NCBI GenBank assembly: GCA_018268855.1 | Contig: JAFDVR010000017.1 | Coordinates: 310,001-374,000, forward strand | Direction of reading: 5' to 3' | Length of the DNA: 64,000 bases | DNA from: Acidobacteriota bacterium | GTDB taxonomy: Bacteria > Acidobacteriota > Terriglobia > Terriglobales > Acidobacteriaceae | Shown: positions 1-8,653 of the stretch, in pieces | How positions within the stretch are numbered: the stretch's first letter is position 1 | Layout: every line of letters starts with the position of its first letter | Notes under the pieces: model-generated | Database searches by the model: none | The model's input: the letters and a program-made list of their open reading frames with translations, nothing else | What the model was told of the DNA's origin: nothing | Program-made: the position numbers and the translations under genes

Positions 1-155
1 GAACAGGTCCCTGAAAATTATCTGCTGGATGAGATTGAAGTAGCCGACGTACTCTCGGCGTTCGATGACCTTATGGCGCAGTATCCGCCCAATGCAAAAG
101 AAAAAGAGAGACGCGTGGAGCGGCGTCTCTCTTCCGTCTTTCCTGTTGTGCTTTA
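1..155 (+). CDS. C-terminal fragment of an unidentified protein
   Basis: Frame 1 is open from the window edge to a TAG at 153-155 and gives the last 51 residues of a protein. It has an acidic stretch (ENYLLDEIEVADVLSAF) followed by a charged tail (KEKERRVERRL). The other two plus frames close within 42 bases. The gene converges on aroA, and the aroA terminator lies inside its last codons, which is why the tail is so charged. I do not recognise the family. The fragment is short, so the call rests only on the open frame and its composition. Confidence 0.4.
97..131 (-). terminator. Rho-independent terminator of aroA
   Basis: On the minus strand a 9-bp perfect stem (GAGAGACGC at 106-114 pairing with 123-131, 8-base loop) is followed by a T-rich run (TTTTTCTTTT). 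It lies about 20 bases past the aroA stop. Confidence 0.8.
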
Positions 156-1457
156 GCGTTCGGCCAGCGAGTTCAGCAGAGTGTAAAACTCCGGGAACGA
201 GATAGCTGCCGCTTCTGCACCGTGTACCTCGGTGGGACCTTGAGCGCGCAGAGCAGCAACGGAGAAAGCCATGGCGATGCGGTGGTCCGTGCCGGAATCC
301 ACTTTGCCGCCGCGCAGCGTCTGTCCGCCGGGGACGTCCATACCGTCTTCATGCTCCACCACTTCAGCGCCCATTGCGCGCAGATTCTGTGCTGTGAGTG
401 CGATACGGTCAGACTCCTTTACACGCAACTCTTTCGCATCGCGGATGCGGATGCCGTCGCGCGTGTACGGAGCGATGGCCGCGAGGACTGGAAGTTCATC
501 GATGAGTTGCGCAGAGAGCGCGCCATTGATCTCCGCGCCGCTTAGTTGTGCAGATGAGTTGACTTGGATTGTGCCGATCATCTCGCCGTGCTGATCTTCG
601 ATGTTCAGAGGTTTGATCCTCAGGCCGATGCCAGAGAGTACGTCCAGCAGCGCAGCCCGTGTGGGATTCATGCCGAGATCGTCGATAACTAGGTTTGAAT
701 CTGGAAAGAGCAGCGCGGCGCACAGGAAGAACGCTGCGGAAGACATGTCCCCAGGAACAGTTGCATCAATCGCCTTGAGCTTCTGGCCACCTTCGATAGA
801 CATCGAATTGCTATCGCGCTCCAGTGTTGCTCCAAAGGCACGCAGAGCATGTTCGGAATGGTCGCGCGTGCGCACGCTTTCGCTAATGCTGGTGCGGCCT
901 TCCGCCTGCAAACCGGCGAAGAGGATTGCTGTCTTTACCTGTGCGCTGGGGATGGGCGTGTCGAAACTGATCGCTTTGAGAGGACCTCCGTGGACTGTCA
1001 TCGGCGCGTGGCCGTCCACCAGATCAATGCGCGCACCCATCTGCGCGAGAGGCTTGCGGATGCGCTCCATAGGGCGCAGCGTGAGCGAGTCGTCGCCGAT
1101 AAGCGTGAACGTATGCGGATGCGGCCCAATAAGACCGGAAAGCATACGCATGGTCGAGCCGGAGTTGCCGCAGTCGAGCGGCTGATTGGGCTGGCGGAAG
1201 TCACCCGCGGTGCCGGTTACGGAGATGGTTCCGTCGGCGTGCTTTTCTACCTTTGCGCCCAGCGCCTCCATGCACGCGAGCGAGCTGTGCGGGTCCGCGC
1301 CGGTGGAGAAGTTGGTGAAGCGCGATGTGCCTTCTGCAATGCCGGCCAGCATGGCATAACGGTGCGAGATGCTTTTATCGCCAGGAAGACGGACGCTGCC
1401 GCGAAAGGATTTTGCCGGAAGAATAGTCTGAACGGAGTTCTGTGCTGTTTGAGACAT
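153..1457 (-). CDS. aroA: 3-phosphoshikimate 1-carboxyvinyltransferase (EPSP synthase)
   Basis: This enzyme joins PEP to shikimate-3-phosphate in the chorismate pathway, in the cytoplasm. At 434 aa it has the family's usual length. Motifs in order are LPGDKSISHR near the N terminus (substrate-binding Lys and Ser), DCGNSGSTMRML, a GDMSSAAFF segment, IDELPVLAAIA (containing the catalytic Asp of the family), KESDRI, and DHRIAMAFSVAAL near the C terminus. The ATG start leaves a complete N-terminal motif. It lies 26 bases downstream of the PP2C phosphatase gene on the same strand and ends in a clear terminator, so it is probably the last gene of that transcript. Confidence 0.97.
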   Translation of the reverse strand: MSQTAQNSVQTILPAKSFRGSVRLPGDKSISHRYAMLAGIAEGTSRFTNFSTGADPHSSLACMEALGAKVEKHADGTISVTGTAGDFRQPNQPLDCGNSGSTMRMLSGLIGPHPHTFTLIGDDSLTLRPMERIRKPLAQMGARIDLVDGHAPMTVHGGPLKAISFDTPIPSAQVKTAILFAGLQAEGRTSISESVRTRDHSEHALRAFGATLERDSNSMSIEGGQKLKAIDATVPGDMSSAAFFLCAALLFPDSNLVIDDLGMNPTRAALLDVLSGIGLRIKPLNIEDQHGEMIGTIQVNSSAQLSGAEINGALSAQLIDELPVLAAIAPYTRDGIRIRDAKELRVKESDRIALTAQNLRAMGAEVVEHEDGMDVPGGQTLRGGKVDSGTDHRIAMAFSVAALRAQGPTEVHGAEAAAISFPEFYTLLNSLAER

Positions 1458-1483
1458 GCATCTCTATCGTAGCCGACAATGGC

Positions 1484-3322
1484 TCAAATCACCTTCAGGA
1501 CGACGAGGGTTTCATCATCAAAGTGCTCCGCGCCCTGCTGAAACTGCTCCACTCTATTGAGGATGTGAGCAACAGTCTTCTCTGAAGTGGCCAAACCGTT
1601 ATTTTCCAATAAAGCGCACAGCCGGTCGTTACCAAACATGCGATGTTCGGTATCCTCGGCATCCGTGATGCCATCGGAGAAGAATACGATCTGGTCTCCT
1701 GGACGTGTCGAAATTGTGAATTGTTCGTAAGTCACAGAAGGGAAGAGCCCTAGTGGGAATCCTTCCGCGCGTATTGTTTTAGCCTTGCGCTGTTCGCCTT
1801 CGCCAGTTACAAGTAACGGCTGTACGGAGCCTGCATTTGCAATCTCCAGCGTACGATTGTGTCCATTCCAAATGGCGAAGAGCATCGTGACATACTGCGC
1901 ATCGAGTCGCCGTTGCTGCAACTGATCGTTCATAGCGGCCAACATCCGCGCGGGCGCAAGCCGCTGCACTGCAAGCGAGCGCAGAATGCCGCTGACGAGT
2001 GCTGCATATAACGCGGCGGGAGCGGCTTTTCCACTGACGTCGCCGATGACAATCGCGAGCCGACCCTCTCCATACGGGATGAAATCATAAAGGTCGCCTC
2101 CTATGGACCTGGCTGGCAGGAATTTTGCCGCAAGTTCAGCATTGCTCACAGCAGGAGGAGCAGGCGGAAGGAGACGAAGCTGCACTTCGCGCGCCATCTT
2201 CAGATCGCGTTCCAGCCGTTGTTCCTCTTCCAGAATCCGCTCATATAAGCGAGCATTCGTGATGGCGATGGCGACCTGTCCGGCTAGGGTGACCAGCGTA
2301 CGTTGATGGTCTTCGTTGTAGTAGTTGACGCGCGTGTGTTCGAGATCGAGTACGCCAATCACGGTGCCTTTATAAAGCAGGGGCACAGACAATTCGCTAC
2401 GAACCTCGGGATTCGTCTCTACATAGCGCGGATCTTTGCGGACATCCGGAGCAAGTATCGGCGTGCGTTCTTTTGCCGCGGTACCGATGATGCCAACGCC
2501 GAGCGGAGTATTGCGCTCGCGCGTGACTCTCTCGCCAAAGCGCGTGCTGAAGCGATGCACAAACTGCTGCTGGCTCTCGCTCCAGAGCAGAATCGTGAAC
2601 ATCTGAAAATCGACCACGCGCTTCAACAGAGCGCCGACACGCTCCAGCAGATCGTCGAGATCGAGAATGCTTGTAATTTCGCGGCTGATTTCATTCAGCA
2701 CAAGTAGCGTCTGCGCCTGACGCGACACGCGCGTATACAGCCGTGCATTTTCAATGGCGATGGCCATTCGCGAGGCAACCAGCTCGAGCAATTGCTGATG
2801 TTCCGGCGTGAAGTGTGCGAGTTGTTCCGACTCGATATCAAGAACGCCGATGACCTTGTTCTTGATGATGAGTGGCACGGCGAGCTCGCTACGCACGTCG
2901 GGGTTTGCGTTGATGTAATTCTCGGCAACGCTCACATCATCTACGCGGACTGCTTCGCGACGCGCGGCCGCCTGACCAGCGATGCCTTGCCCCATCTTCA
3001 GACGGCGGCGCTCAACCTCCGGCGTGTGGCCTACTTGGAAGCGCATCCACAGTTCCTGCATGCGTTCGTTGATCAGCAGGATAGCGAAGATGCGATACTC
3101 CACCACCGCACGCACTAGTTCAGCAACACGATGCATGGCAGTCTGCAGATCGAGCGTGGTGTTGAGCGTGTCCACAAGGCGATGGAGAAAGTCAGCATGT
3201 GTCGCTTCCACGCGCACGCTGATGTTCGCCGCGGCGCCGGGGTCGGCGGGGCGATAATCTCCTTCAAACTCAACGGCCGCCGGTTCCGCAGCCGCTGGCG
3301 AGTTGGGTGCCTTGCGCTTCAT
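1484..3322 (-). CDS. GAF-GAF-PP2C (SpoIIE/RsbU-type) protein phosphatase
   Basis: This is a 612-aa soluble signalling protein. Two GAF domains occupy roughly residues 40-200 and 205-370. They are clearly repeats of each other: each contains a PEVRSELAVPL or PEVRSELSVPL segment followed by a VIGVLD segment. A PP2C-type phosphatase domain fills residues 400-612, with metal-binding landmarks GGDLYDF, IGDVSGKAAPA and FFSDGITDAED. Family members dephosphorylate anti-anti-sigma factors in partner-switching pathways, and the GAF pair would sense a small ligand. No anti-sigma partner is adjacent, so the substrate is unknown. The stop of deoC lies 6 bases away, so the two genes are likely cotranscribed. 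Confidence 0.9.
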   Translation of the reverse strand: MKRKAPNSPAAAEPAAVEFEGDYRPADPGAAANISVRVEATHADFLHRLVDTLNTTLDLQTAMHRVAELVRAVVEYRIFAILLINERMQELWMRFQVGHTPEVERRRLKMGQGIAGQAAARREAVRVDDVSVAENYINANPDVRSELAVPLIIKNKVIGVLDIESEQLAHFTPEHQQLLELVASRMAIAIENARLYTRVSRQAQTLLVLNEISREITSILDLDDLLERVGALLKRVVDFQMFTILLWSESQQQFVHRFSTRFGERVTRERNTPLGVGIIGTAAKERTPILAPDVRKDPRYVETNPEVRSELSVPLLYKGTVIGVLDLEHTRVNYYNEDHQRTLVTLAGQVAIAITNARLYERILEEEQRLERDLKMAREVQLRLLPPAPPAVSNAELAAKFLPARSIGGDLYDFIPYGEGRLAIVIGDVSGKAAPAALYAALVSGILRSLAVQRLAPARMLAAMNDQLQQRRLDAQYVTMLFAIWNGHNRTLEIANAGSVQPLLVTGEGEQRKAKTIRAEGFPLGLFPSVTYEQFTISTRPGDQIVFFSDGITDAEDTEHRMFGNDRLCALLENNGLATSEKTVAHILNRVEQFQQGAEHFDDETLVVLKVI

Positions 3323-3328
3323 GTGCGA

Positions 3329-4084
3329 CTAATATCCCGCCGCTACCTGAGCCACGGATTCCGTGTTCCCGGTCAGTTCATGCACGATGCGTACACTGGC
3401 GCTCGCACCAATGCGAGTCGCACCAGCCTCCAGCATCTTGCGCGCATCTTCCAGTGTGCGGATGCCGCCCGAAGCTTTCACGCCCGCGCGCGTTCCTGCC
3501 ACCCCACGCATCAGCGCGATGTCATCCACCGTTGCGCCTCCGGTAGAGAAACCGGTGCTGGTCTTGATGAAGTCCGCACCCGCGCCGACGCAAATCTCCG
3601 ATGCGCGCAGTTTTTCTTCAAAGCTCAGCAGGCATGTTTCGAGAATCACCTTCACGATGCCGCCCATGCCATGCACACGCTCCACCACTCCATGCACATC
3701 GTTGCGCACGGTTTCAAACTCGCCGGACTTGAGCGCGCCCACATTCAGCACCATGTCCACATCGTGCGCGCCGAGCTTCATTACGCGTTCTGCTTCGTCC
3801 AACTTGGACTCCACTAAACTCGCGCCAAGAGGGAAGCCAATAACCACTCCGACGGGCACGTCTGTGCCTTTCAGCGCAGACGCAGCAACTGGCACCCAAT
3901 ATGGATTCACCATCGCGCAGGCAAAGCCGAACTCGGCAGCTTCCTTGCAGACAGCTTCGACCTGTTCGCGTGTCGCCTCGGGCTTCAGCAGCGTGTGGTC
4001 GAGCACGGCGGCGAGGCTCTTCGCGCCGGAGAGGGCTTGCTTGCTGAATGCGGCGGCGTCGAATGCGGAATCGTTTTGAGACAT
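3329..4084 (-). CDS. deoC: Deoxyribose-phosphate aldolase
   Basis: This enzyme cleaves 2-deoxyribose-5-phosphate to acetaldehyde and glyceraldehyde-3-phosphate in deoxynucleoside catabolism. I place the start at the internal ATG (MSQNDSAF), giving 251 aa. It is preceded by a GGAAGG ribosome site, whereas the longer reading from 4138 adds a non-homologous tail. Numbering from this start, the Schiff-base lysine is K174 in DFIKTSTGFS, the proton-relay residues are D110 in HDVDMVLN and K203 in GVKASGGIRT, and the class I (beta/alpha)8 barrel is complete. It lies in a minus-strand group with the PP2C phosphatase and aroA; no other nucleoside-catabolism gene is nearby. Confidence 0.95.
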   Translation of the reverse strand: MSQNDSAFDAAAFSKQALSGAKSLAAVLDHTLLKPEATREQVEAVCKEAAEFGFACAMVNPYWVPVAASALKGTDVPVGVVIGFPLGASLVESKLDEAERVMKLGAHDVDMVLNVGALKSGEFETVRNDVHGVVERVHGMGGIVKVILETCLLSFEEKLRASEICVGAGADFIKTSTGFSTGGATVDDIALMRGVAGTRAGVKASGGIRTLEDARKMLEAGATRIGASASVRIVHELTGNTESVAQVAAGY

Positions 4085-4149
4085 AGCTTTCCTTCCGGCG
4101 CAGACCCCGTCTGCACCACACAACATGATATCGCTCAAACGCAGTGAAA

Positions 4150-5592
4150 TCAGGCAGCGCGCCGCACGAATTGGAGTGCGGAAGCAAGGTCGTCACGCAG
4201 GTGGTGAAAGAGTTGCTCCCGCATTGCGTGATCGGGGGCGCGCAACACGGCGGAAGGATGCACCGTTGCCATCACATGCTCCGCAAACGGCGTGCTCAGC
4301 ACCTTGCCACGATCGCGCATCAGGGCAAACGTTCCGCCCAACAGCGACTTGGCCGCAGACGCTCCCAGGCAGACGATGAGCTTCGGTTTGACAGCATCGA
4401 TCTCCGCCAGCAGCCAAGGCTTGCACGCTGTAATCTCCGACATGCGCGGCGATTGGTGCATCCGCCGCTTGCCGCGCTGCGTGAATTTGAAGTGCTTCAC
4501 CGCGTTTGTCATGAACACTTCTTTTGAAGTCACGTGAATCTCTTCCAGAGCCTTGCGGAGAAGTTTTCCGGCAGGCCCGACAAAAGGCTTGCCTTCAAGG
4601 TCCTCCTGATCGCCCGGCTGTTCGCCCACCAGCATCAGCGGAGCATGCGCGCCACCCGCACCCGGCACAACCTGCGTGGCGCACTTATACAGATCGCAAC
4701 CACGGCATCCCGGCATGGCCTCGCGGAGCGCAGGCAGGCTATGCCGTTCAGGCACAAAAGGCGCGGCGCTCGGTTTTGATGTTTGCAACTGGACCATCTC
4801 GTTCACGCGCTCCCCGGCGCTCTGTATAAGAGTGGGAATCAGCGCGACCTCAGGGAGTTGCCCCCAATACTTCACCGGCATATGGCTGCGCATTACGCTC
4901 GGGTTCAGCCGGGCGGGATTGAAGATACCGCTGTAGTACGTCTTCCATAGCTCTTCCATCTCATCTTCGGCAGGCGCAGATTCTCGTCCCGCGCCGGGAC
5001 CGAACTGCAACTGCTTCACCAACGGGTCCCATGCCACAGAAGCGTCCGGAGTGAAGATGCTCCAGCGCATCACGGCGAATCTCTCCGCAAAAAACGGCGC
5101 GGCCAGTTCAAGGATGCGGTGCTCGGGGTTGTACCAGGCGATCATGTGCTCGCCGTGTTGATCCATCATGCTGCGGAAGCGAACAAACGCATGCATCTTA
5201 TGGATGTCTCGGCGGACCTGCTGCTCCATGCGCAACATCGCGCTCACGTCGGCATCCACTTCGATCTTGAGCAGATTGCGATTACTCTGCAGCCGATAAA
5301 GAAGACGAAAGAGCAGGTTCCAACGCTGCGGGTCGCGATGCGCAGCAACGACGCGAGCTTTCTCCAGAAACAAGGCCGAAACGTATGCCTTGCGCTCTGT
5401 GGGGACTACCCGAAGCTCAGATGAGGTGGAAATCAAACTCTGCGGAGCCGCCACGGTTGCATCGCGAAAGTCGATGGTTTCAGGCGCATCGCCGCGCATG
5501 AGAGCTTCGCGTGCGAGTGTTCGCCATGCTTCGAAATTCGGTGGAACATCGACATGCCTGAGCGTGAGCAGAGGAAGAGCGGCGGCCATCAC
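4150..5592 (-). CDS. DUF4130 domain fused to UdgX-type uracil-DNA glycosylase
   Basis: This is a 480-aa fusion. Residues 1-250 match the DUF4130 region found in front of UdgX in many soil bacteria. Residues 285-480 are a family-4-like uracil-DNA glycosylase. Visible landmarks are iron-sulfur cysteines C296, C299, C304 and C390, motif A as GEQPGDQED (323-331), the UdgX-specific loop KRRMHQSP (375-382), and motif B HPSAVL (445-450). In characterised UdgX the loop histidine (H379 here) attacks the abasic sugar and leaves the protein covalently bound to DNA. The gene overlaps the upstream radical SAM gene by 4 bases (ATGA), so the pair is translationally coupled. A role in repair of uracil-containing ssDNA is known for UdgX; the DUF4130 function is not. 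Confidence 0.92.
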   Translation of the reverse strand: MMAAALPLLTLRHVDVPPNFEAWRTLAREALMRGDAPETIDFRDATVAAPQSLISTSSELRVVPTERKAYVSALFLEKARVVAAHRDPQRWNLLFRLLYRLQSNRNLLKIEVDADVSAMLRMEQQVRRDIHKMHAFVRFRSMMDQHGEHMIAWYNPEHRILELAAPFFAERFAVMRWSIFTPDASVAWDPLVKQLQFGPGAGRESAPAEDEMEELWKTYYSGIFNPARLNPSVMRSHMPVKYWGQLPEVALIPTLIQSAGERVNEMVQLQTSKPSAAPFVPERHSLPALREAMPGCRGCDLYKCATQVVPGAGGAHAPLMLVGEQPGDQEDLEGKPFVGPAGKLLRKALEEIHVTSKEVFMTNAVKHFKFTQRGKRRMHQSPRMSEITACKPWLLAEIDAVKPKLIVCLGASAAKSLLGGTFALMRDRGKVLSTPFAEHVMATVHPSAVLRAPDHAMREQLFHHLRDDLASALQFVRRAA

Positions 5593-6833
5593 AGCACCCC
5601 CGTAAGCGCGCTGACAGCCGCTTGCTGGAATAGAGACATCTGCATCGCAGTGGACACTTCCGCCCGCAAAGACGCCACTTCCAAGGGCATATGGTCCGTC
5701 GCCACAATAAACTGAGCCGCATCGCGCCAGCGCACATGCAGCTTCTTCAGATCGGCAGCAGAAAGCTGATGATAGCGGCGGATGCGCAGAATCCGTTCGA
5801 CATTACCACACCCAATACCCGGCACGCGCAACAGCATCTCGCGCGGCGCGGCATTCACATCCACAGGAAACAGGTGCGGATTGCGTCGCGCCCAGCTCAT
5901 CTTCGGATCGGTATCGAGATCGAGATTCAGATCGTCATCCGCAACAATCTCATTCGCTTCAAAGCCGTAGAAGCGCATCAGCCAGTCCGCCTGGTAGAGA
6001 CGATGTTCGCGCATCATGGGCGAAGGCTTCAGCGGCAGGCGCGCATCGGCCTCAGGAAACGGCGAAAAGCCCGTGTAGTACACCCGCCGCAGTTGGTAGC
6101 TCTTGTAGAGCGTGGACGCGCGATAAATGATGTCGCGGTCCGTAGCAGGCGTAGCACCCACGACCATCTGCGTGCTCTGGCCAGCGGGCGCAAACTTTGG
6201 CGTGGACTGGAGCCGTTTCCGGCCGTCTTCGGTCTCCTGCATGCGCATGTGGATTTCCGCCATCGTCGCTTCAATCACGTTGGACTTCTTCTCCGGCGCA
6301 AGCTGCACCAGGTCCTGCTGCGTAGGCAGTTCAATGTTCGCGGAGAGGCGGTCGGCGTACAAGCCAGCCTCATGCAGCAGAAGCTGCGATGCGCCGGGAA
6401 TCGCCTTGATGTGGATGTATCCGCCGAAGTGATGCACCGTGCGCAATAGCCTGGCCACGCGCACAAGTTGCTCCATGGTGTAGTCGGGCGACTGGATAAT
6501 GCCGGACGAGAGGAACAGCCCTTCAATGTAGTTGCGCTTATAGAAATTCAGTGTGAGGGAAACGACCTCTTCCGGCGTTAAACGCGCGCGGCGAATGTCA
6601 GACGAGACGCGGTTCACGCAAAAGACGCAATCGTAGGTGCAGTAGTTTGTCAGCAGCAGCTTCAGCAGGGAGATGCAGCGCCCATCCGGCGTATAGGAGT
6701 GGCAAATGCCCGCGCCATCGGAGTGTCCAATGCCTTTGCCATTCGAGCTGCGCTTCGCTCCCGATGACGCGCAGGAAGCATCGTACTTGGCCGCATACGA
6801 CAGAATGTGCAGCTTGTCCTGAATCGACAACAT
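5589..6833 (-). CDS. Radical SAM protein with C-terminal helix-hairpin-helix, partner of UdgX
   Basis: This is a 414-aa putative DNA modification or repair protein. The radical SAM cluster motif CTYDCVFC places the 4Fe-4S ligands at C65, C69 and C72. An extra N-terminal Cys set (C21, C44, C53) could bind a second cluster, though that is inference. Near residue 340 there is a helix-hairpin-helix (LLRVPGIGCGNVERILRIRR), a non-specific DNA-binding element. The family is regularly encoded next to the DUF4130-UdgX fusion, and here the two genes overlap by 4 bases. The reaction is uncharacterised. The start has an AGGAG ribosome site 10 bases upstream and a TATAAT box just before that. Confidence 0.9.
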   Translation of the reverse strand: MLSIQDKLHILSYAAKYDASCASSGAKRSSNGKGIGHSDGAGICHSYTPDGRCISLLKLLLTNYCTYDCVFCVNRVSSDIRRARLTPEEVVSLTLNFYKRNYIEGLFLSSGIIQSPDYTMEQLVRVARLLRTVHHFGGYIHIKAIPGASQLLLHEAGLYADRLSANIELPTQQDLVQLAPEKKSNVIEATMAEIHMRMQETEDGRKRLQSTPKFAPAGQSTQMVVGATPATDRDIIYRASTLYKSYQLRRVYYTGFSPFPEADARLPLKPSPMMREHRLYQADWLMRFYGFEANEIVADDDLNLDLDTDPKMSWARRNPHLFPVDVNAAPREMLLRVPGIGCGNVERILRIRRYHQLSAADLKKLHVRWRDAAQFIVATDHMPLEVASLRAEVSTAMQMSLFQQAAVSALTGVL

Positions 6834-7155
6834 GCGACTAGCTCCTGCGATCGATTATAGCGAACAAAAAGCGAAATCGCGAAAGCTTGTCAAGGCTGAA
6901 GCTTCGTAAGTCTCTCAGAGCACAAGATATACATATGCCGGATTACCATTGCCAATCTGAAACAATAGAAATAGAGTAAGGCGCGAACCCGCTCCAATCT
7001 TCAGCTGGTTCAGGCTACTAAGTTCTTTAGAAATAGGATTTTGCCCGTAACTCCTCTGGTGACAGGATTTTACAGTCTGTGGGAAATGTAAGTCTCACAA
7101 ACCATAGCACTTCACAAGTACACCCAGGGGGAGGGGGGGTACCCCATAGGAGGGC
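6834..7155. other. 322-base intergenic region without a gene
   Basis: Apart from the candidate -10 box at 6854-6859, I see only a G-run (GGGGGAGGGGGGG around 7126-7138) near the end of hpt. There is no ORF with a ribosome site, no tRNA and no convincing hairpin with a T-run. Confidence 0.5.
6854..6859 (-). promoter_or_regulatory. Candidate -10 box of the radical SAM-udgX operon
   Basis: A perfect TATAAT lies on the minus strand 20 bases before the radical SAM start, leaving room for a short leader that carries AGGAG. A TTGACA also occurs at 6889-6894, but the 29-base spacing is too long for a standard sigma-70 pair, so the -35 element is uncertain. Confidence 0.45.
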
Positions 7156-7716
7156 TTAGTGTCCGGTGGGAATCTCTGGATAAAGCCGGATATCACGCAC
7201 ATTGCGATATTTTTCGGCGTAATCCATGCCATATCCAATCACAAAATGGTTCGGAATCTTGAAGCCGACGTAGTCAGCTTCAATCGGCACCAGACGCCGC
7301 TCCGGCTTGTCGAGACAGGTAGCAATCTTCAGCGAAGCCGGCTTGTGCTGTAGCAACAGCTTACGCAGATAGCTGAGCGTAAGGCCAGTGTCGAGAATGT
7401 CTTCTACCACAATGACGTGCTTGCCTTCAATCGGCACATCAAGGTCCTTGATGAGCTTCACCGCGCCGGAGCTGGTCTTCTCCTTGCCGTAGCTGGAGAC
7501 AGCCACGAAGTCGAAGGTGTTGTCCACATCGATCGAGCGCGCCAGATCGGCCAGAAAGATCGCTGCGCCCTTCAGAACGCCGACGAGCACAATGCTCTGG
7601 TCCTTGTAGTCTGCGGATATCTCCTCGCCGATGGCGGTAACGCGCTCGGCAATCTGCTGTTCAGAAAAGAGAATCTCGCACTGGCTGGCGGGAACGAAAT
7701 CTGGCGGTGTCGGCAT
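7156..7716 (-). CDS. hpt: Hypoxanthine phosphoribosyltransferase
   Basis: This is a 186-aa purine salvage enzyme that makes IMP or GMP from hypoxanthine or guanine plus PRPP. The PRPP-binding signature VVEDILDTGLTL is complete, and the upstream LVGVLKGAAIFLADL and downstream VGFKIPNHFVIGYG segments (base-binding loop and flanking strand) are canonical. Its length is typical. It is transcribed divergently from lgt with 88 bases between the starts, so the two promoters share that gap. Confidence 0.96.
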   Translation of the reverse strand: MPTPPDFVPASQCEILFSEQQIAERVTAIGEEISADYKDQSIVLVGVLKGAAIFLADLARSIDVDNTFDFVAVSSYGKEKTSSGAVKLIKDLDVPIEGKHVIVVEDILDTGLTLSYLRKLLLQHKPASLKIATCLDKPERRLVPIEADYVGFKIPNHFVIGYGMDYAEKYRNVRDIRLYPEIPTGH

Positions 7717-7804
7717 GAGAATAGGGTATCGAAAGCGGGGATGAGGAAATCGCGTCCGGAACAGGTTGCAGTGCTCAGGCGGCTATACTCGGAGAGATAC
7801 AGAC

Positions 7805-8653
7805 ATGCTTCCTTACATTCATCTTGGTTCGCTTACCATTCCTACGTTTGGCCTGTTTCTGTGGCTTGGCGGAGTGGCCGCTGCATATCTTCTGCACCGT
7901 AACTTTGTCCGCAATGGTGTAAAAGCCGACGCCATCTCCGTAGTGGCCGTGGCGATGATTGCCGGCGTTGTCGGCGCCAAGGCGTGGCACGAACTCCAGA
8001 ATCCGGCTGTGATGATGCGCGCGCTGCACCAGGTGGCTGAGCCTGGATGGCACCATCCGCTTGAAGTGCTGGGTGGCCTGCTGAGCTGGTTCCGCGAAGG
8101 GTTCGCATGGTTCGGCGGTCTGGTCGCCGGTGTTGCAGTCCTGATGTATCAAGGGCATATCAAGTACGACGGTATCCGCGCCGGCGCTGTCCGCATGCTG
8201 GATCTGGCTGCGCCTGCTGCGGCACTCGGGTATGGAGTTGGCCGCATCGGCTGCCTCACCTCGGGCGATGGCGATTACGGCATTGCCACCACGCTGCCGT
8301 GGGGTGTCCATATCAAGGACACGGCGCTCGATCCGCCGCGTCCTAATCCGCCCGGTCTGCTCGTCCATCCCACGCCTATCTATGAGTTGCTCTTCGGCAT
8401 CGCTCTGGCAGCGTATCTCTGGATGCGCGGCAAAAAGAACATCCCCATCGGCCAGCTTACGGGCGAATACCTTATCATCAGCGGCATCGGGCGTTTTCTG
8501 GTGGAGTTCATCCGCCGCAATCCGCGCCTTTATTACGGAATGAGTAACGCCCAGGTCGCAGCTTTGCTTTCGTCGCTTGCAGGCGTGTTGTTGATCGCTG
8601 TGGCACGTGCGCGTAATCGCAGGCCAGTTGAGGCAGAAGCTACAGCCGCTTGA
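7805..8653 (+). CDS. lgt: Prolipoprotein diacylglyceryl transferase
   Basis: This inner-membrane enzyme transfers diacylglycerol from phosphatidylglycerol to the lipobox cysteine of prolipoproteins. I choose the ATG at 7805 (MLPYIHLGSL), giving 282 aa, because GGAGAG lies 8 bases upstream; the longer frame adds a non-membrane tail. The Lgt signature is visible as GRIGCLTSGDGDYG, followed by the periplasmic PTPIYELL segment and about seven hydrophobic spans. A TATACT hexamer at 7784-7789 could be its -10 box. Its last 14 bases overlap the convergent SprT-like gene. The matching signal peptidase II gene (lspA) is 6 kb away. Confidence 0.95.
   Translation: MLPYIHLGSLTIPTFGLFLWLGGVAAAYLLHRNFVRNGVKADAISVVAVAMIAGVVGAKAWHELQNPAVMMRALHQVAEPGWHHPLEVLGGLLSWFREGFAWFGGLVAGVAVLMYQGHIKYDGIRAGAVRMLDLAAPAAALGYGVGRIGCLTSGDGDYGIATTLPWGVHIKDTALDPPRPNPPGLLVHPTPIYELLFGIALAAYLWMRGKKNIPIGQLTGEYLIISGIGRFLVEFIRRNPRLYYGMSNAQVAALLSSLAGVLLIAVARARNRRPVEAEATAA

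Noticed and set aside
6854..6894. Full sigma-70 promoter TTGACA/TATAAT before the radical SAM gene
   Set aside because: Both hexamers are perfect, but 29 bases apart instead of about 17. Only the -10 box is kept, with low confidence.
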